Counted from the first letter of the stretch, positions 1-8,070 are shown. The stretch: 39,380 nt of DNA from Acidobacteriaceae bacterium (GCA_003168355.1 PMSQ01000038.1:1-39380); one strand, 5' to 3'. Made by a program: numbers and translations. The notes: a model not told the origin generated them from the letters alone.

Positions 1-669
1 CCAGCCCATGTAATTCCACATGCAGATGAGCAGCCCGCCAAGAATGTCCACGCTCGAAGTCGTCGGTTTGGTCACGGCGTTGGCGAGAGCGCCAATCTTA
101 AACGGAGCTATGAGCACAATCGCCACGAACGGCGCCGTCAGCGCGAAAAACAGCCACAGCGACGTCAGAGACACCACCTTCACCCCTGCAATATTCAGCG
201 CCGCGCACGCGATTACCACCGCCAGCGCTACCCACCAGCCGCGATTGTTGATCGAGAACCACGGGAACATGCGCGTCAGGTAGGCCACGAACAACGTGGG
301 GTAAATCGCCATATCGAAAATGGACGCGACCAGCGAGAGCCAGGCTTCCTGAAATCCCCAGAAATTTCCCATGGCGCGGCGCACCCAGGCGTAGTAACCG
401 CCTTCGTAGGGCAGCGCGCTCGAGAGCTCGCCGATCATGAAGGCCGTAGGCAGGCTCCAGAGCAGCGGGGTGAGCAGCAGAATCAGAATGGCCCGTCCGT
501 ACCCGGCGCCGTGCACAATGTCTTCCGTGCCATAGGTTCCGCCCGACACCATAAAGAAGGTGGCGGCCACCAAAGGCCACAATGTGAGGCGAACGAATTT
601 TTTCCGGTTGGGGGTGACGGCGAGAGGCTGGGGATTCTCTATTTGTCGCGGGGCGCTAGCTGTTGCCAA
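1..669 (-). CDS. APC-superfamily amino-acid permease, 5' part (runs off the window)
   Basis: The reverse strand is open for 223 codons to the window edge, so only the N-terminal half of the protein is present. The product should be an inner-membrane amino-acid or polyamine transporter. After a charged start comes a first membrane segment with the glycine-rich break SGGTYGTEDIVHG, typical of APC helix 1. It is followed by hydrophobic segments including ILILLLTPLLWSLPTAF and by the helix-2/3 signature ELSSALPYEGGYYAWV. No ATG lies upstream of the conserved region: the first one falls inside helix 1. A TTG at 669 with GAGGAAG about nine bases upstream is therefore the best start. A 221-base gap separates it from the MarR-GNAT gene on the same strand and presumably holds its promoter. 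Substrate cannot be told; the family call is firm. Confidence 0.85.
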   Translation of the reverse strand, partial: MATASAPRQIENPQPLAVTPNRKKFVRLTLWPLVAATFFMVSGGTYGTEDIVHGAGYGRAILILLLTPLLWSLPTAFMIGELSSALPYEGGYYAWVRRAMGNFWGFQEAWLSLVASIFDMAIYPTLFVAYLTRMFPWFSINNRGWWVALAVVIACAALNIAGVKVVSLTSLWLFFALTAPFVAIVLIAPFKIGALANAVTKPTTSSVDILGGLLICMWNYMGW

Positions 670-890
670 TTTCGATGTCTTCCTCCTCAAGCGACTCACT
701 CTCAGCTACTCCGCAGCGGCTGGATCATGCTCGAGCTTTCCGGTTTTGTTAGATTCCGGAAATCACGCTGGAGTTAGTTCGCATGTTAGAGATTACGGGA
801 ATTTCCCAGCGATGCAAGAAAAATGTGGAAGACTTCGAAAATTCTTGTCACGCAGGTCAGGTACCGACGTAACGCGCCTTCCAGCGACAA

Positions 891-1835
891 TCACAGCTTC
901 AGTTCCCAGGTCTCGGCCACCAGACCCTTCCGGCTCCAGTTGTCGTGCTTTTCTTCGCGCACCAGTTTGAATCCACCGTCTTGATAGATGCCCCGTGCCG
1001 CTGCCAGCTCGCTTTGCGTCCACAACCGGATTTTCTTGTATCCGGCTCGTCGGGCGAATCCAACGCACTCCGAAACCAGCCGCTTTCCAATCCCCAACCC
1101 GCGTGCCGAAGGTTCCACCAGCAGCAGGCGAAGTTTGGCCACGGATTGCGACTTCTTCACGAGAAATACGGTCCCGACATTCTCCCCATCCCTTTCCGCA
1201 ATCCAGCAGCGCTCGTGCGCAGGATCGAGTTTCATCACAAACTCCGCCACAATCTCGGCGACCAGCGCCTCGAAGCGTTCGTCGTAGCGATATTCCTGCG
1301 CATACAGCACTCCGTGGCGCCACACCACCCAGCCCATGTCCCCGGGACGGTGCTGCCGCAGTACGTACGATGTCATGCCCGCGGCGTCGGGACTGAGAAC
1401 CGATTCGACCGTCTGCATGGAGTGCAGAAGATCATCTTGCTTCGCCGGAGACAGCTTGCTCAGAATATTTCTGACCTGTGCGTCGGATTGCGCATTCAGC
1501 GGCTCGAACACCTGCCGCCCTCGCTTGGTAAGCGCCAGCAGCGTCTGCCGGGCGTCTTTGGGCGACGCCTTCTTTTCGATCAGATGGTTTTTCTCGAAAC
1601 CACTTAGGATCCGGCTCAGGTATCCCGGATCGAGCCCCAGGGTGCTGCACAATTCCGCCGCCGTCGACTGTTTGTGGTGAGCCAGTTCGTACAAGGTTCG
1701 CGCTTCGGTTAGGGAAAGCGGACTGCTGAGCAGGCCCTCATCCAGCAGCCCGGTCTGACGGGTATAGAAGCGGTTGAAGCGGCGCACGGCTGCGATGCGG
1801 TCGACGGAAATTTGCGAGGATGCCGCGGAAGCCAT
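891..1835 (-). CDS. MarR-family regulator fused to a GNAT acetyltransferase
   Basis: The 314-residue protein has two domains. Residues about 10-150 are a MarR winged helix: LSLTEARTLYELAHH, then the recognition region GLDPGYLSRILSGFEKNHLIEKK and a wing with DARQTLLALTKRGR. Residues about 155-310 are a GNAT N-acetyltransferase with the acetyl-CoA loop RGLGIGKRLVSECVGFA and a following LWTQSELAAARGIYQDGGF helix. Proteins of this architecture are known as MarR/GNAT bifunctional regulators; the acetylated substrate is unknown here. The frame extends 12 codons upstream to a TTG, but that start lies inside a perfect inverted repeat, so the ATG at 1835 is preferred. It has no clear Shine-Dalgarno sequence. 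The gene follows dnaJ by 41 bases on the same strand and could be read through from it or use its own promoter. Confidence 0.85.
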   Translation of the reverse strand: MASAASSQISVDRIAAVRRFNRFYTRQTGLLDEGLLSSPLSLTEARTLYELAHHKQSTAAELCSTLGLDPGYLSRILSGFEKNHLIEKKASPKDARQTLLALTKRGRQVFEPLNAQSDAQVRNILSKLSPAKQDDLLHSMQTVESVLSPDAAGMTSYVLRQHRPGDMGWVVWRHGVLYAQEYRYDERFEALVAEIVAEFVMKLDPAHERCWIAERDGENVGTVFLVKKSQSVAKLRLLLVEPSARGLGIGKRLVSECVGFARRAGYKKIRLWTQSELAAARGIYQDGGFKLVREEKHDNWSRKGLVAETWELKL

Positions 1836-1857
1836 GCATTTAGTATGAGCGAGATAG

Positions 1858-1872
1858 GTTGACTTAGTCAAC
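1858..1872. promoter_or_regulatory. Perfect inverted repeat, probable MarR operator
   Basis: GTTGACT-T-AGTCAAC is a perfect 7-1-7 inverted repeat 22 bases upstream of the MarR-GNAT ATG and just after the dnaJ stop. Palindromes of this size next to a marR gene are usual autoregulatory operators. That role is inferred from position. Confidence 0.6.
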
Positions 1873-1876
1873 TAAA

Positions 1877-3118
1877 TTACATGACTTTCTTCCAGAGTTC
1901 TTCCCGCGGATCCTCCGGGTTCAGCTTGGCCAGCTCGCGCAGCAGCTCTTTGGTGCGCTCATCCCGCGGCATGGGCACCGTCACCGTGATCTCGACGATC
2001 TCATCCCCGCGCACTCCATCCTTCGTGGCCGAAGGGACGCCCTTTTCGCGCAGCCTCAACTTCTGTCCCGACTGCGTCCCCGGAGGAATCTTCAGCAGCG
2101 CCCGCCCATCGATGGTCGGCACTTCAATCTTGGCGCCCAGCGCCGCTTCCGTCGCGTTGACGGGGACAGTCAGGTAGATGTCGTCCCCGTCGCGCCGGAA
2201 GACAGGATGCTCGTCTGTGCGAATGATCACATAAAGATCGCCCGCGGGGCCGCCGTGAGCCCCTGCGTTGCCTTTGCCAGCCAACCGGATGCGCTGTCCA
2301 TCGCGCGTCCCCGCCTTGATGCGCACTTCCAGTGGTTCACTGCGGCTCACCGTGCCCTCGCCGTGGCAGGCGGGGCAGGTGGAAATGTTCTTGCCCGTCC
2401 CGTGACAGCGCGGGCACTGTACATTGAACTTCATCCGCCCGCCGGTTTGGGTGACCTGGCCCGTCCCGTCACACTCCGGACACTTGCCCGGCGCTTCGAT
2501 GAAACCCTGCCCGTGGCAATTGGTGCAGACATCCTGCCGCGAAATGTTGAGCCGCATCACTCCCCCGCGGATGGCCGTCCAGAACGGCACGTTGACCTGG
2601 TATTCCAGGTCGTTGCCCGCTTCCGGTCCAACTTCCGGCACCGTTGCGCCGCGACCGCCGCCGAAGATTCCGGAGAAAATGTCCTTGAATCCGCCCCCGC
2701 CGCCGCTTCGTCGGCCCCGACCCGCGCTATCGACCAAATCCGAGAAGTCAAAACCGTCAAAATCAAAGGGAACGCCCTGACCCCCCGCCTGCCCCGCGCC
2801 GCCAGAAAATCCTCCCGGTGCGCCTCCGGCAAATCCGCCCGTTCCTCCGCCTCGCGCATAGGCTTCCGCCGTCGCCGGGTCAATACTGTCGGAATAAAAC
2901 CCGACCTGGTCGTAGATCTTGCGCTTCTTGGGATCGCTGAGAACGTCGTTCGCCTCAGAGAGCGTCTTAAACTTCTCCTCGGCGGATTTGTCCCCAGGAT
3001 TGACGTCAGGATGGTACTTGCGCGCCAGCTTGCGAAACGCCTTGCGAATCTCCTCCGCCGAGGCGGACTTCTTCACGCCCAGAATCTCGTAATAATCTTT
3101 TTTCGTGGTCGTGGCCAT
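1877..3118 (-). CDS. dnaJ: Chaperone DnaJ (type I J-protein)
   Basis: DnaJ is the cytoplasmic co-chaperone that delivers unfolded clients to DnaK and stimulates its ATPase. The 413-residue product has all type I parts. The J domain (residues 7-72) carries the HPD motif at 36-38. A Gly/Phe-rich linker spans about 85-155. The cysteine-rich zinc domain has four CxxC repeats (C198/C201, C213/C216, C235/C238, C248/C251). The C-terminal substrate-binding domains contain the usual [18 protein letters not shown] segment. The ATG at 3118 is the only sensible start. It lies downstream of dnaK and a 58-codon gene on the same strand, so it belongs to a dnaK-dnaJ unit; no grpE is seen in the window. Confidence 0.97.
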   Translation of the reverse strand: MATTTKKDYYEILGVKKSASAEEIRKAFRKLARKYHPDVNPGDKSAEEKFKTLSEANDVLSDPKKRKIYDQVGFYSDSIDPATAEAYARGGGTGGFAGGAPGGFSGGAGQAGGQGVPFDFDGFDFSDLVDSAGRGRRSGGGGGFKDIFSGIFGGGRGATVPEVGPEAGNDLEYQVNVPFWTAIRGGVMRLNISRQDVCTNCHGQGFIEAPGKCPECDGTGQVTQTGGRMKFNVQCPRCHGTGKNISTCPACHGEGTVSRSEPLEVRIKAGTRDGQRIRLAGKGNAGAHGGPAGDLYVIIRTDEHPVFRRDGDDIYLTVPVNATEAALGAKIEVPTIDGRALLKIPPGTQSGQKLRLREKGVPSATKDGVRGDEIVEITVTVPMPRDERTKELLRELAKLNPEDPREELWKKVM

Positions 3119-3149
3119 TGCAGATTGGCGTTGCTCGTCCTTGATGTTC

Positions 3150-3326
3150 TTAGTTCGGCAACCTGTGCTTCTCCTCTTGTAACACGATCAGCGGCTCGGC
3201 CTCCGGCGCGTCCACGTACACAGGAATCGGAAGCGCACCGGAAGGCGTGGAGACGAATACCAGCCACTGCCTGTGATCTTCAGCAAGGCTTAGAAAATAA
3301 GTCTGCTCATTCACCTGAAAATCCAT
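3150..3326 (-). CDS. Small protein of unknown function between dnaK and dnaJ
   Basis: A 58-codon gene begins at ATG 3326, preceded by GGAG ten bases upstream, and ends 31 bases before dnaJ. The product is acidic, with no signal peptide or membrane segment. It has a mixed aromatic pattern ([20 protein letters not shown]) and a proline-containing middle ([11 protein letters not shown]) that reads like a compact beta-rich domain. An upstream in-frame extension of 14 codons exists but has no ribosome site. I do not recognise a family. Position inside the chaperone unit, good codon use and a ribosome-binding site argue that it is real and co-expressed with dnaK and dnaJ. Confidence 0.7.
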   Translation of the reverse strand: MDFQVNEQTYFLSLAEDHRQWLVFVSTPSGALPIPVYVDAPEAEPLIVLQEEKHRLPN

Positions 3327-3371
3327 TTGTTGGTTTCTCCAGAATCTATCTACGGTGCAGCAAAACATTGC

Positions 3372-3395
3372 GACGCGGGCAAACCTGCCCGCGTC
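3372..3395. terminator. Perfect 9-bp hairpin downstream of dnaK
   Basis: GACGCGGGC-AAACCT-GCCCGCGTC forms a perfect 9-bp stem with a six-base loop, 30 bases after the dnaK stop and before the 58-codon gene. Only a weak T-rich tract follows on the dnaK strand. It may be a partial terminator or mRNA processing/stability element that lowers dnaJ relative to dnaK, or one of the palindromic repeats seen elsewhere in the window. Confidence 0.5.
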
Positions 3396-3425
3396 ACACG
3401 GTTCAAACTGAAAGCTGACAGCGTC

Positions 3426-5366
3426 TTACTTCTTCTCGTCCACGTCCACGTACTCGGCATCGATCACGCCTTCGTCCTTCTTCTGACCGCTGCCGTTGCT
3501 GCCCGGAGCCGCGCCTGCCCCGTCGGTCGGCGCGCCGCCAGGCGCACCGGCCGGAGCCTTCGCCTGCGCCGCCTTGTACATCTCTTCGGCCAGCTTGTGC
3601 GAAGCCTTGGTCAGAGTCTCCCGCGCCTTATCCATCTGCGCCTTGTCATTCGATTCGAGCGCCTTCTTGGCATCGGCTATCGCGTTCTCCACATCGGCGC
3701 GATCCGCGCCCGAGATCTTATCTCCCGACTCGCGCAGCATCTTCTCGACGTTATAAACCATGCTGTCGAGCTGATTTTTGGCTTCGATCGCGTCGCGCTG
3801 CGCCTTGTCTTCGGCCGCGTGCGAGGTGGCCTCCTTGGCCATGTTCTCCACTTCTTCCTTCGACAATCCCGAAGACGACGTGATCGTAATCTTCTGGTCT
3901 TTTTGCGTGGCCGTATCTTTCGCGGTCACGTTCAGGATGCCGTTGGCGTCAATGTCGAACGTCACTTCAATCTGCGGCACGCCGCGCGGAGCCGTCGGAA
4001 TTCCGGTCAAATGGAACTTGCCCAAAGTCCGGTTCTGCGCCGCCATCGGACGCTCCCCCTGCAGCACATGCACCTCAACCGAGGTCTGATTGTCCGCCGC
4101 CGTTGAAAATGTCTCCGTCTTCTTGGTCGGAATCGTCGTGTTCCGCGGAATCATCGGCGTCGAAACCCCGCCCAGCGTTTCAATCGACAGCGACAGCGGA
4201 GTCACATCCAGCAGCAGCAGATCCTTCACTTCGCCGCCCAGAACGCCGCCCTGAATCGCCGCCCCAATCGCCACCACTTCGTCGGGATTCACTCCCTTAT
4301 GGCCTTCTTTGCCAAACAGCTCTTTCACCAGCGCCTGGATCCGCGGCATGCGCGTCTGTCCGCCCACCAGGACCACTTCATTGATCTTGCTGGTGTCCAC
4401 GCCCGCATCCTTCATGCACTGCTTGCACGGCCCCACCGAGCGCTGAATGATGTCTTCCACCATCCCTTCCAGCTTCGCCCGCGTCAGCTTCTTCACCAAG
4501 TGCTTCGGCCCGCCGGCATCCGCCGTAATGAACGGCAGGTTGATCTCGGTTTCCATGGTCGTCGAAAGCTCAATCTTCGCCCGCTCGGCTGCGTCGCGCA
4601 GGCGTTGCAAAGCCATCTCATTCCCCTTACCGCGCAGGTCGAGCCCTTCATCCTTCTTGAATTCATCGATCAGCCAATCGACGATCCGCTGATCGAGGTT
4701 ATCGCCGCCCAGGTGCGTGTCGCCATTGGTGGCCTTCACTTCAATCACGCCCTCGCCCACTTCCAGCACCGAGATGTCAAACGTCCCGCCACCAAAGTCA
4801 TACACGGCGATCATCTCGTCCTTCGTCTTGTCGAGCCCATAGGCCAGCGCCGCCGCCGTCGGCTCGTTGATGATGCGCTTCACTTCGAGCCCGGCAATCT
4901 GCCCGGCATCTTTCGTAGCCTGCCGCTGGGCATCGTTAAAGTAGGCCGGCACGGTAATCACCGCCTCGGTCACCTTCTCGCCGAGATAGTCTTCCGCCGC
5001 CTTCTTCAGCTTCTGCAGAATCAGCGCCGAAATCTGCGGAGGTGTGTGCTCCTTGCCCTGCGCCAGCACCGCCACGTGGTCGCCCGATTGCACTACCTTG
5101 TAGGGCACCATCTTGATCTCTTCCGTCACCTCGTCATAGCGCCGCCCCATGAAGCGCTTGATCGAATAAACCGTGTTTTCCGGATTGGTGATCGCCTGCC
5201 GCTTCGCCACCTGCCCCACCAACCGCTCCCCGGTCTTGGTAAACCCGACCACGGAAGGCGTAGTCCGCCCTCCTTCTTCATTCGCGATAACTTTGGGCTC
5301 GCCGCCCTCCATCACCGCCACGCAAGAATTGGTGGTTCCAAGGTCAATTCCAATAATCTTGGCCAT
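3426..5366 (-). CDS. dnaK: Molecular chaperone DnaK (Hsp70)
   Basis: This is the ATP-dependent cytosolic Hsp70, working with DnaJ and GrpE in folding and stress recovery. The 646-residue product has the phosphate-1 motif [13 protein letters not shown] at the N-terminus, the phosphate-2 motif [16 protein letters not shown] and the helical hinge region [14 protein letters not shown]. The substrate-binding domain follows the linker [19 protein letters not shown]. The lid ends in a Gly/Ala-rich tail and [14 protein letters not shown], the usual acidic Hsp70 end. Length is normal for the family. The ATG at 5366 has AGGAG about eight bases upstream. A sigma-70-like promoter and an inverted repeat lie in the leader and are listed separately. 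It heads the unit dnaK - 58-codon gene - dnaJ. Confidence 0.98.
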   Translation of the reverse strand: MAKIIGIDLGTTNSCVAVMEGGEPKVIANEEGGRTTPSVVGFTKTGERLVGQVAKRQAITNPENTVYSIKRFMGRRYDEVTEEIKMVPYKVVQSGDHVAVLAQGKEHTPPQISALILQKLKKAAEDYLGEKVTEAVITVPAYFNDAQRQATKDAGQIAGLEVKRIINEPTAAALAYGLDKTKDEMIAVYDFGGGTFDISVLEVGEGVIEVKATNGDTHLGGDNLDQRIVDWLIDEFKKDEGLDLRGKGNEMALQRLRDAAERAKIELSTTMETEINLPFITADAGGPKHLVKKLTRAKLEGMVEDIIQRSVGPCKQCMKDAGVDTSKINEVVLVGGQTRMPRIQALVKELFGKEGHKGVNPDEVVAIGAAIQGGVLGGEVKDLLLLDVTPLSLSIETLGGVSTPMIPRNTTIPTKKTETFSTAADNQTSVEVHVLQGERPMAAQNRTLGKFHLTGIPTAPRGVPQIEVTFDIDANGILNVTAKDTATQKDQKITITSSSGLSKEEVENMAKEATSHAAEDKAQRDAIEAKNQLDSMVYNVEKMLRESGDKISGADRADVENAIADAKKALESNDKAQMDKARETLTKASHKLAEEMYKAAQAKAPAGAPGGAPTDGAGAAPGSNGSGQKKDEGVIDAEYVDVDEKK

Positions 5367-5396
5367 AATCGTCTCCTGTTATCTTTCCTGAATCAA

Positions 5397-5424
5397 ATAA
5401 GTGCTTTGTAATCAATGCACTTAT
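5397..5424. promoter_or_regulatory. Inverted repeat in the dnaK leader
   Basis: ATAAGTGC-N12-GCACTTAT is a perfect 8-bp inverted repeat between the predicted dnaK transcription start (about 5434) and the dnaK ATG. Its position matches where HrcA-CIRCE operators sit. However, the sequence is not CIRCE (TTAGCACTC-N9-GAGTGCTAA): the GTGC/GCAC half-sites are in the opposite order. As RNA it would form an 8-bp stem with a 12-base loop. It could be an operator for another heat-shock repressor or an RNA element. Confidence 0.6.
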
Positions 5425-5440
5425 GATTGCCAACAGGTCC

Positions 5441-5469
5441 ATGCTAAGACCTGAGTGGAATGTTGTCAA
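5441..5469 (-). promoter_or_regulatory. Sigma-70-type promoter of dnaK
   Basis: Read on the reverse strand, TTGACA (5469-5464, a perfect -35) is followed after exactly 17 bases by TAGCAT (5446-5441), a four-of-six -10. This places transcription start near 5434 and gives a leader of about 68 bases containing the inverted repeat. The housekeeping-type promoter suggests control by a repressor, not by a sigma-32-like factor. Confidence 0.7.
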
Positions 5470-5592
5470 GGTTTAGATGCTAGGTAATCACAAGAAGTTG
5501 CGACTAACTTCCGGCGAAACCAAGCCCACGCTCACCTAAGCCCCTTAGCCTAAAGGGCAGCAGCGCCTGCCATATACACCTTCCTGGACGCA

Positions 5593-6411
5593 ATGAACAA
5601 GCATGTTTTTACAGAGGGAGAGTTGGGTGTAATTCTCAGTCAGAATCGAGCGACTTGGAAAATACCCGACTATTTCAACAAGTCTCGATTGATCAGTTTC
5701 CTTGCTGAAGCTGGCAAGCTCTCAACGGCGGAGATTGTGTCTGAGCATTATCGCTCTGCGACCCGCTATATCTGGGGAACGGCTTCTCCTTTCGCGATTG
5801 CCCTCTCTCTTCGCTCTTCGGCTTATTTATCACATGGAACGGCCGTTTTCCTGCACGGCTTGACCGACCAAATTCCAAAGGTGCTCTACATCAACAAGGA
5901 GCAGAGCACCAAACCGAGACCCAGCTCAGCTTTAACCCCGGAAGCCCTGGCTCGTGCCTTTTCAGGTCAGCAGCGGCGATCAGTCTACACCTTCAAGTAT
6001 GAAAATTGGACGATGGTGCTCTTGAGCGGCAAGAATACTGGGCGGCTTGAAGTTGGGCCAATTGCGGCGGATACAGGTGAACCGATCGAAGTCACGAGGC
6101 TGGAAAGAACTTTGATCGATATCACGGTCAGGCCTGCATATGCGGGCGGTATTTATCAGGTGCTGGAAGCTTACAAAGCAGCGAAAGACCGGCTTTCAGT
6201 CAACACCCTGATGGCTACCCTCAAGAAACTTGACTATGTTTATCCTTACCATCAGGCGATAGGCTTTTATATGGAAAGAGCTGGATACGAGGAAAGCAGG
6301 ACCGAGAGGCTCTTGAAACTCGGGACCTCCCTGGATTTCTACTTGGCTCACGGAATCAAGGATCGGGAGTACGATTCCAAGTGGCGTCTATTTTATCCAA
6401 AGGGGTTCTAG
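5593..6411 (+). CDS. AbiEi-type antitoxin / transcriptional regulator
   Basis: The 272-residue protein resembles AbiEi antitoxins of type IV toxin-antitoxin (abortive infection) systems. In that family an N-terminal winged helix represses the operon and a C-terminal domain counters the toxin. Visible support: a compact N-terminal part with YFNKSRLISFLAEAGKL, the segment YLSHGTAVFLHGLTDQIPK (the family's 'S..sAl..hGl.dq.p' core), and VTRLERTLIDITVRPAYAGG, which matches the conserved 'ERtLiD...rP...gG' motif. There is no good ribosome site before ATG 5593. Codon use is less GC-biased than in dnaK or glmS, suggesting an accessory gene. Its 3' end overlaps by 24 bases the oppositely oriented nucleotidyltransferase gene, whereas abiEi and abiEii normally form a codirectional operon. 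Confidence 0.75.
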   Translation: MNKHVFTEGELGVILSQNRATWKIPDYFNKSRLISFLAEAGKLSTAEIVSEHYRSATRYIWGTASPFAIALSLRSSAYLSHGTAVFLHGLTDQIPKVLYINKEQSTKPRPSSALTPEALARAFSGQQRRSVYTFKYENWTMVLLSGKNTGRLEVGPIAADTGEPIEVTRLERTLIDITVRPAYAGGIYQVLEAYKAAKDRLSVNTLMATLKKLDYVYPYHQAIGFYMERAGYEESRTERLLKLGTSLDFYLAHGIKDREYDSKWRLFYPKGF

Positions 6412-6804
6412 TCTTTTGACAATGCCGAGCACGAAGTCGAAATAAAAGTCGAATGGCTTTAGTTCTTGGCCGACAGTCGCCTCAACGGACGGCCAGTCCT
6501 GACGATGAAAGTCTCGATACTTACCGATCAATCCCATGAGCTCCAAGGGCACGTCTTTGGCGGCGAAAACGTGCTTTGCCAACTCCAAGTTCTTCTGGTC
6601 AGCTAAATCAGTTTTGGATTCTTCGATTATTACGTGTACGTCATAGAAGTCTCGAGCTCTGGCTGTTTTCGCTACCCGAGCGACGTAGTCTGGCATTTGT
6701 TGACAGATCGCCCGGATTTTTTCTATCGCGAGCATCGCGGGAGTGTAGACGTAAATAGCAAACTCCTCTAGGTGAGTTTCCGTTTTTCCTTCGCAAAATT
6801 CCAC
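6388..6804 (-). pseudogene. AbiEii-type nucleotidyltransferase toxin, C-terminal piece
   Basis: This 138-codon frame, opening at a GTG directly after a stop codon, continues the family sequence that the neighbouring frame (6768-7235) begins. It carries EFCEGKTETHLEEFAIYVYT and the conserved PAMLAIEKIRAICQQMPDY. It also has ARARDFYDVHVIIEE, the usual DUF1814/AbiEii C-terminal block that contains the conserved 'RpkDlyDi' region. On its own it lacks the catalytic glycine-rich and Asp-x-Asp motifs, so it is not expected to be active. Restoring one base near 6801 would join the two pieces into one protein of about 280 residues. Its end overlaps the end of the AbiEi gene. Confidence 0.7.
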
Positions 6805-7235
6805 TTACTGATGTCGATAGTAAATGTCCGTTGCTGAGATGGACCGATCACTGTTGCGTTGCGCCGGATTTTTTCCAGGTCATCTTTAAGCTGGCGGTGC
6901 TTTTCACGCTCGATTAGTTTGAATTTGATCCGGTAGCCACCCCATTTAGGGTTGTCTGGGTCGGGCGCTAAAGGTCTGGGCCCAAATGTGCAGTCAAAGA
7001 CAACGAACCCAGCTGCATCAAAGCGGTCTGTCAATGCTCGCGCGATTCTCTTCGCGGCATCGTCAGTGTCGTCGAACTCTCCCTCGATCGAGAAATCGAC
7101 ATCCAGTGAGCCCCTCGCGCCGTATCTGTAAACCAGACTTATTGCATTCCCGCCCTTAAGAACCAGTTTTCCAAAAAGCACGTCATCCGAGAACATCGAG
7201 ATGATGACCAAACGACGAATGTTTGCTAGATCCAC
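6768..7235 (-). pseudogene. AbiEii-type nucleotidyltransferase toxin, N-terminal piece (frameshifted)
   Basis: AbiEii toxins are nucleotidyltransferase-fold proteins that block growth when free of AbiEi. This frame has the catalytic signature: LVLKGGNAISLVYRYGARGS followed by LDVDFSIEG, which match the conserved GG and Asp-x-Asp metal-binding motifs. It continues to FTIDISKW and then runs out of frame, ending at a TAG 11 codons later. GTG 7235, just before DLANIRRLVIIS, matches where family members begin. The open frame extends another 78 codons upstream with sequence that does not look coding. Inserting one G in the GG of the Trp codon after ISK gives ISKWEFCEGK and joins the downstream piece exactly. 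This is either a real single-base deletion or an assembly error. Confidence 0.7.
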
Positions 7236-7355
7236 CAGCAGCAATATAAACGACTTCGCGCCATTTGCGGAGATGGGATTCCACGGCACATCCCTCTGGG
7301 GCTTCCGTTGATTCGCCCCACTCTTTCCCGTACCCTTCAACCAAGGGAGCCAACC

Positions 7356-7406
7356 ATGACCATCGAAATTCGCGACGCATCCTTGGAGGGCGGGTGGCCA
7401 CCCTAA
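7356..7406 (+). pseudogene. Possible vapB antitoxin 5' scrap
   Basis: ATG at 7356, with AGGGAG seven bases upstream, opens a 16-codon frame, MTIEIRDASLEGGWPP. The first 11 residues match the usual start of many VapB-type antitoxins (MTIEIxDxxLE). The frame then enters a perfect palindrome, GGGTGGCCACCC (7392-7403), and stops. It looks like an antitoxin gene cut by a palindromic element, but the match is short and could be chance. Confidence 0.3.
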
Positions 7407-7480
7407 ATCTCCGATCCTCGTTCCCGTCACAGAGCTTGAGAGTGGACTTTGACTTCTGTTCAGTCGCATGCGACAGCGGC

Positions 7481-7915
7481 CTACTTTGCCGGCACAAGAT
7501 CAAATTTGCCGGACGACTCTTCATAGAACACAGCGCCTTCTTTCTTGTCTCCGCCGCTCCAGTGCTTGTGTCCTCCGGGAACCCGCAGGAAATCGCCCGC
7601 CCCTACGCGCTTTTCACCCGCTTCATCCTTGTACAAATAAGCGCCCTTGACTATGACGATCCAAACATCGTTCGTGTGGGTGTGCATTCCAGAGTCGTGA
7701 CCCGGCGCGAACTTGGTGAACGTGCCGTGCGCTCCGGTAGTGGCGTCCCCCCAGATAGCAGCCGTGGAGACGCCGTTGTTCATGGCGCCGAATTTTGCCT
7801 GCTCGGCGGAAGCGAAGATTACTTTTTGCTGATCTTGCTGTCCCTGGGCCCGCCCGATGGACCATGCGATCGTTAGCGCAACCACCACTCCAGCGACCAA
7901 CAGTGATTTTTTCAC
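7481..7915 (-). CDS. Secreted cupin-domain protein
   Basis: The 144-residue product starts with a clear signal peptide (MKKSLLVAGVVVALTIAWSI, cleavage probably near GRAQG) and is then a single cupin barrel. The first cupin motif is seen as GHDSGMHTHTNDVWIVIVKG, with two of the usual metal-binding histidines. The second motif is GAGDFLRVPGGHKHW, with a third. Its family resembles DUF4437-like periplasmic cupins; the substrate is unknown. ATG 7915 is followed by a lysine-rich signal-peptide start, so the start is secure. It is a single-gene unit. Confidence 0.85.
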   Translation of the reverse strand: MKKSLLVAGVVVALTIAWSIGRAQGQQDQQKVIFASAEQAKFGAMNNGVSTAAIWGDATTGAHGTFTKFAPGHDSGMHTHTNDVWIVIVKGAYLYKDEAGEKRVGAGDFLRVPGGHKHWSGGDKKEGAVFYEESSGKFDLVPAK

Positions 7916-8015
7916 TCTTTCCTCCGCATTTTTTGTTGTAGCTCTTGGACTTTTGACTGCGGGACGGATTCTATATCAGCGTCGACAAGAGCTAGCGTGT
8001 TTCTTTTGCCAGGGC

Positions 8016-8045
8016 CCCATGTCTCGCGTTTTTGCGAGACGTGGG
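8016..8045. repeat. Stem-loop with 12-bp arms
   Basis: CCCATGTCTCGC-GTTTTT-GCGAGACGTGGG pairs over 12 positions with one G-U pair. It lies in the 300-base gene-free stretch 7916-8215, between the cupin and the next gene on the same strand, and may be that gene's terminator or a dispersed palindromic repeat. The rest of the stretch holds the repeat at 8071-8127 and no gene. Confidence 0.5.
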
Positions 8046-8070
8046 ATTCCACGGTCCCATTCCTGCTAGT

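Noticed and set aside
2207-3418. 403-codon open frame antisense to dnaJ
   Set aside because: GC-rich shadow of dnaJ; no ribosome site, low-complexity Arg/Ala-rich product.
4299-5411. 370-codon open frame antisense to dnaK
   Set aside because: Shadow of dnaK; His/Arg/Leu-rich translation without family motifs.
5397-5424. CIRCE element for HrcA
   Set aside because: Half-site order and sequence do not match CIRCE; listed as an unknown inverted repeat.
7236-7469. 78-codon N-terminal extension of the AbiEii frame
   Set aside because: Covers a palindrome and a putative antitoxin scrap; not coding-like, and family members begin near DLANIRRL.
8016-8045. CRISPR repeat
   Set aside because: A single palindrome with no repeated spaced copies.
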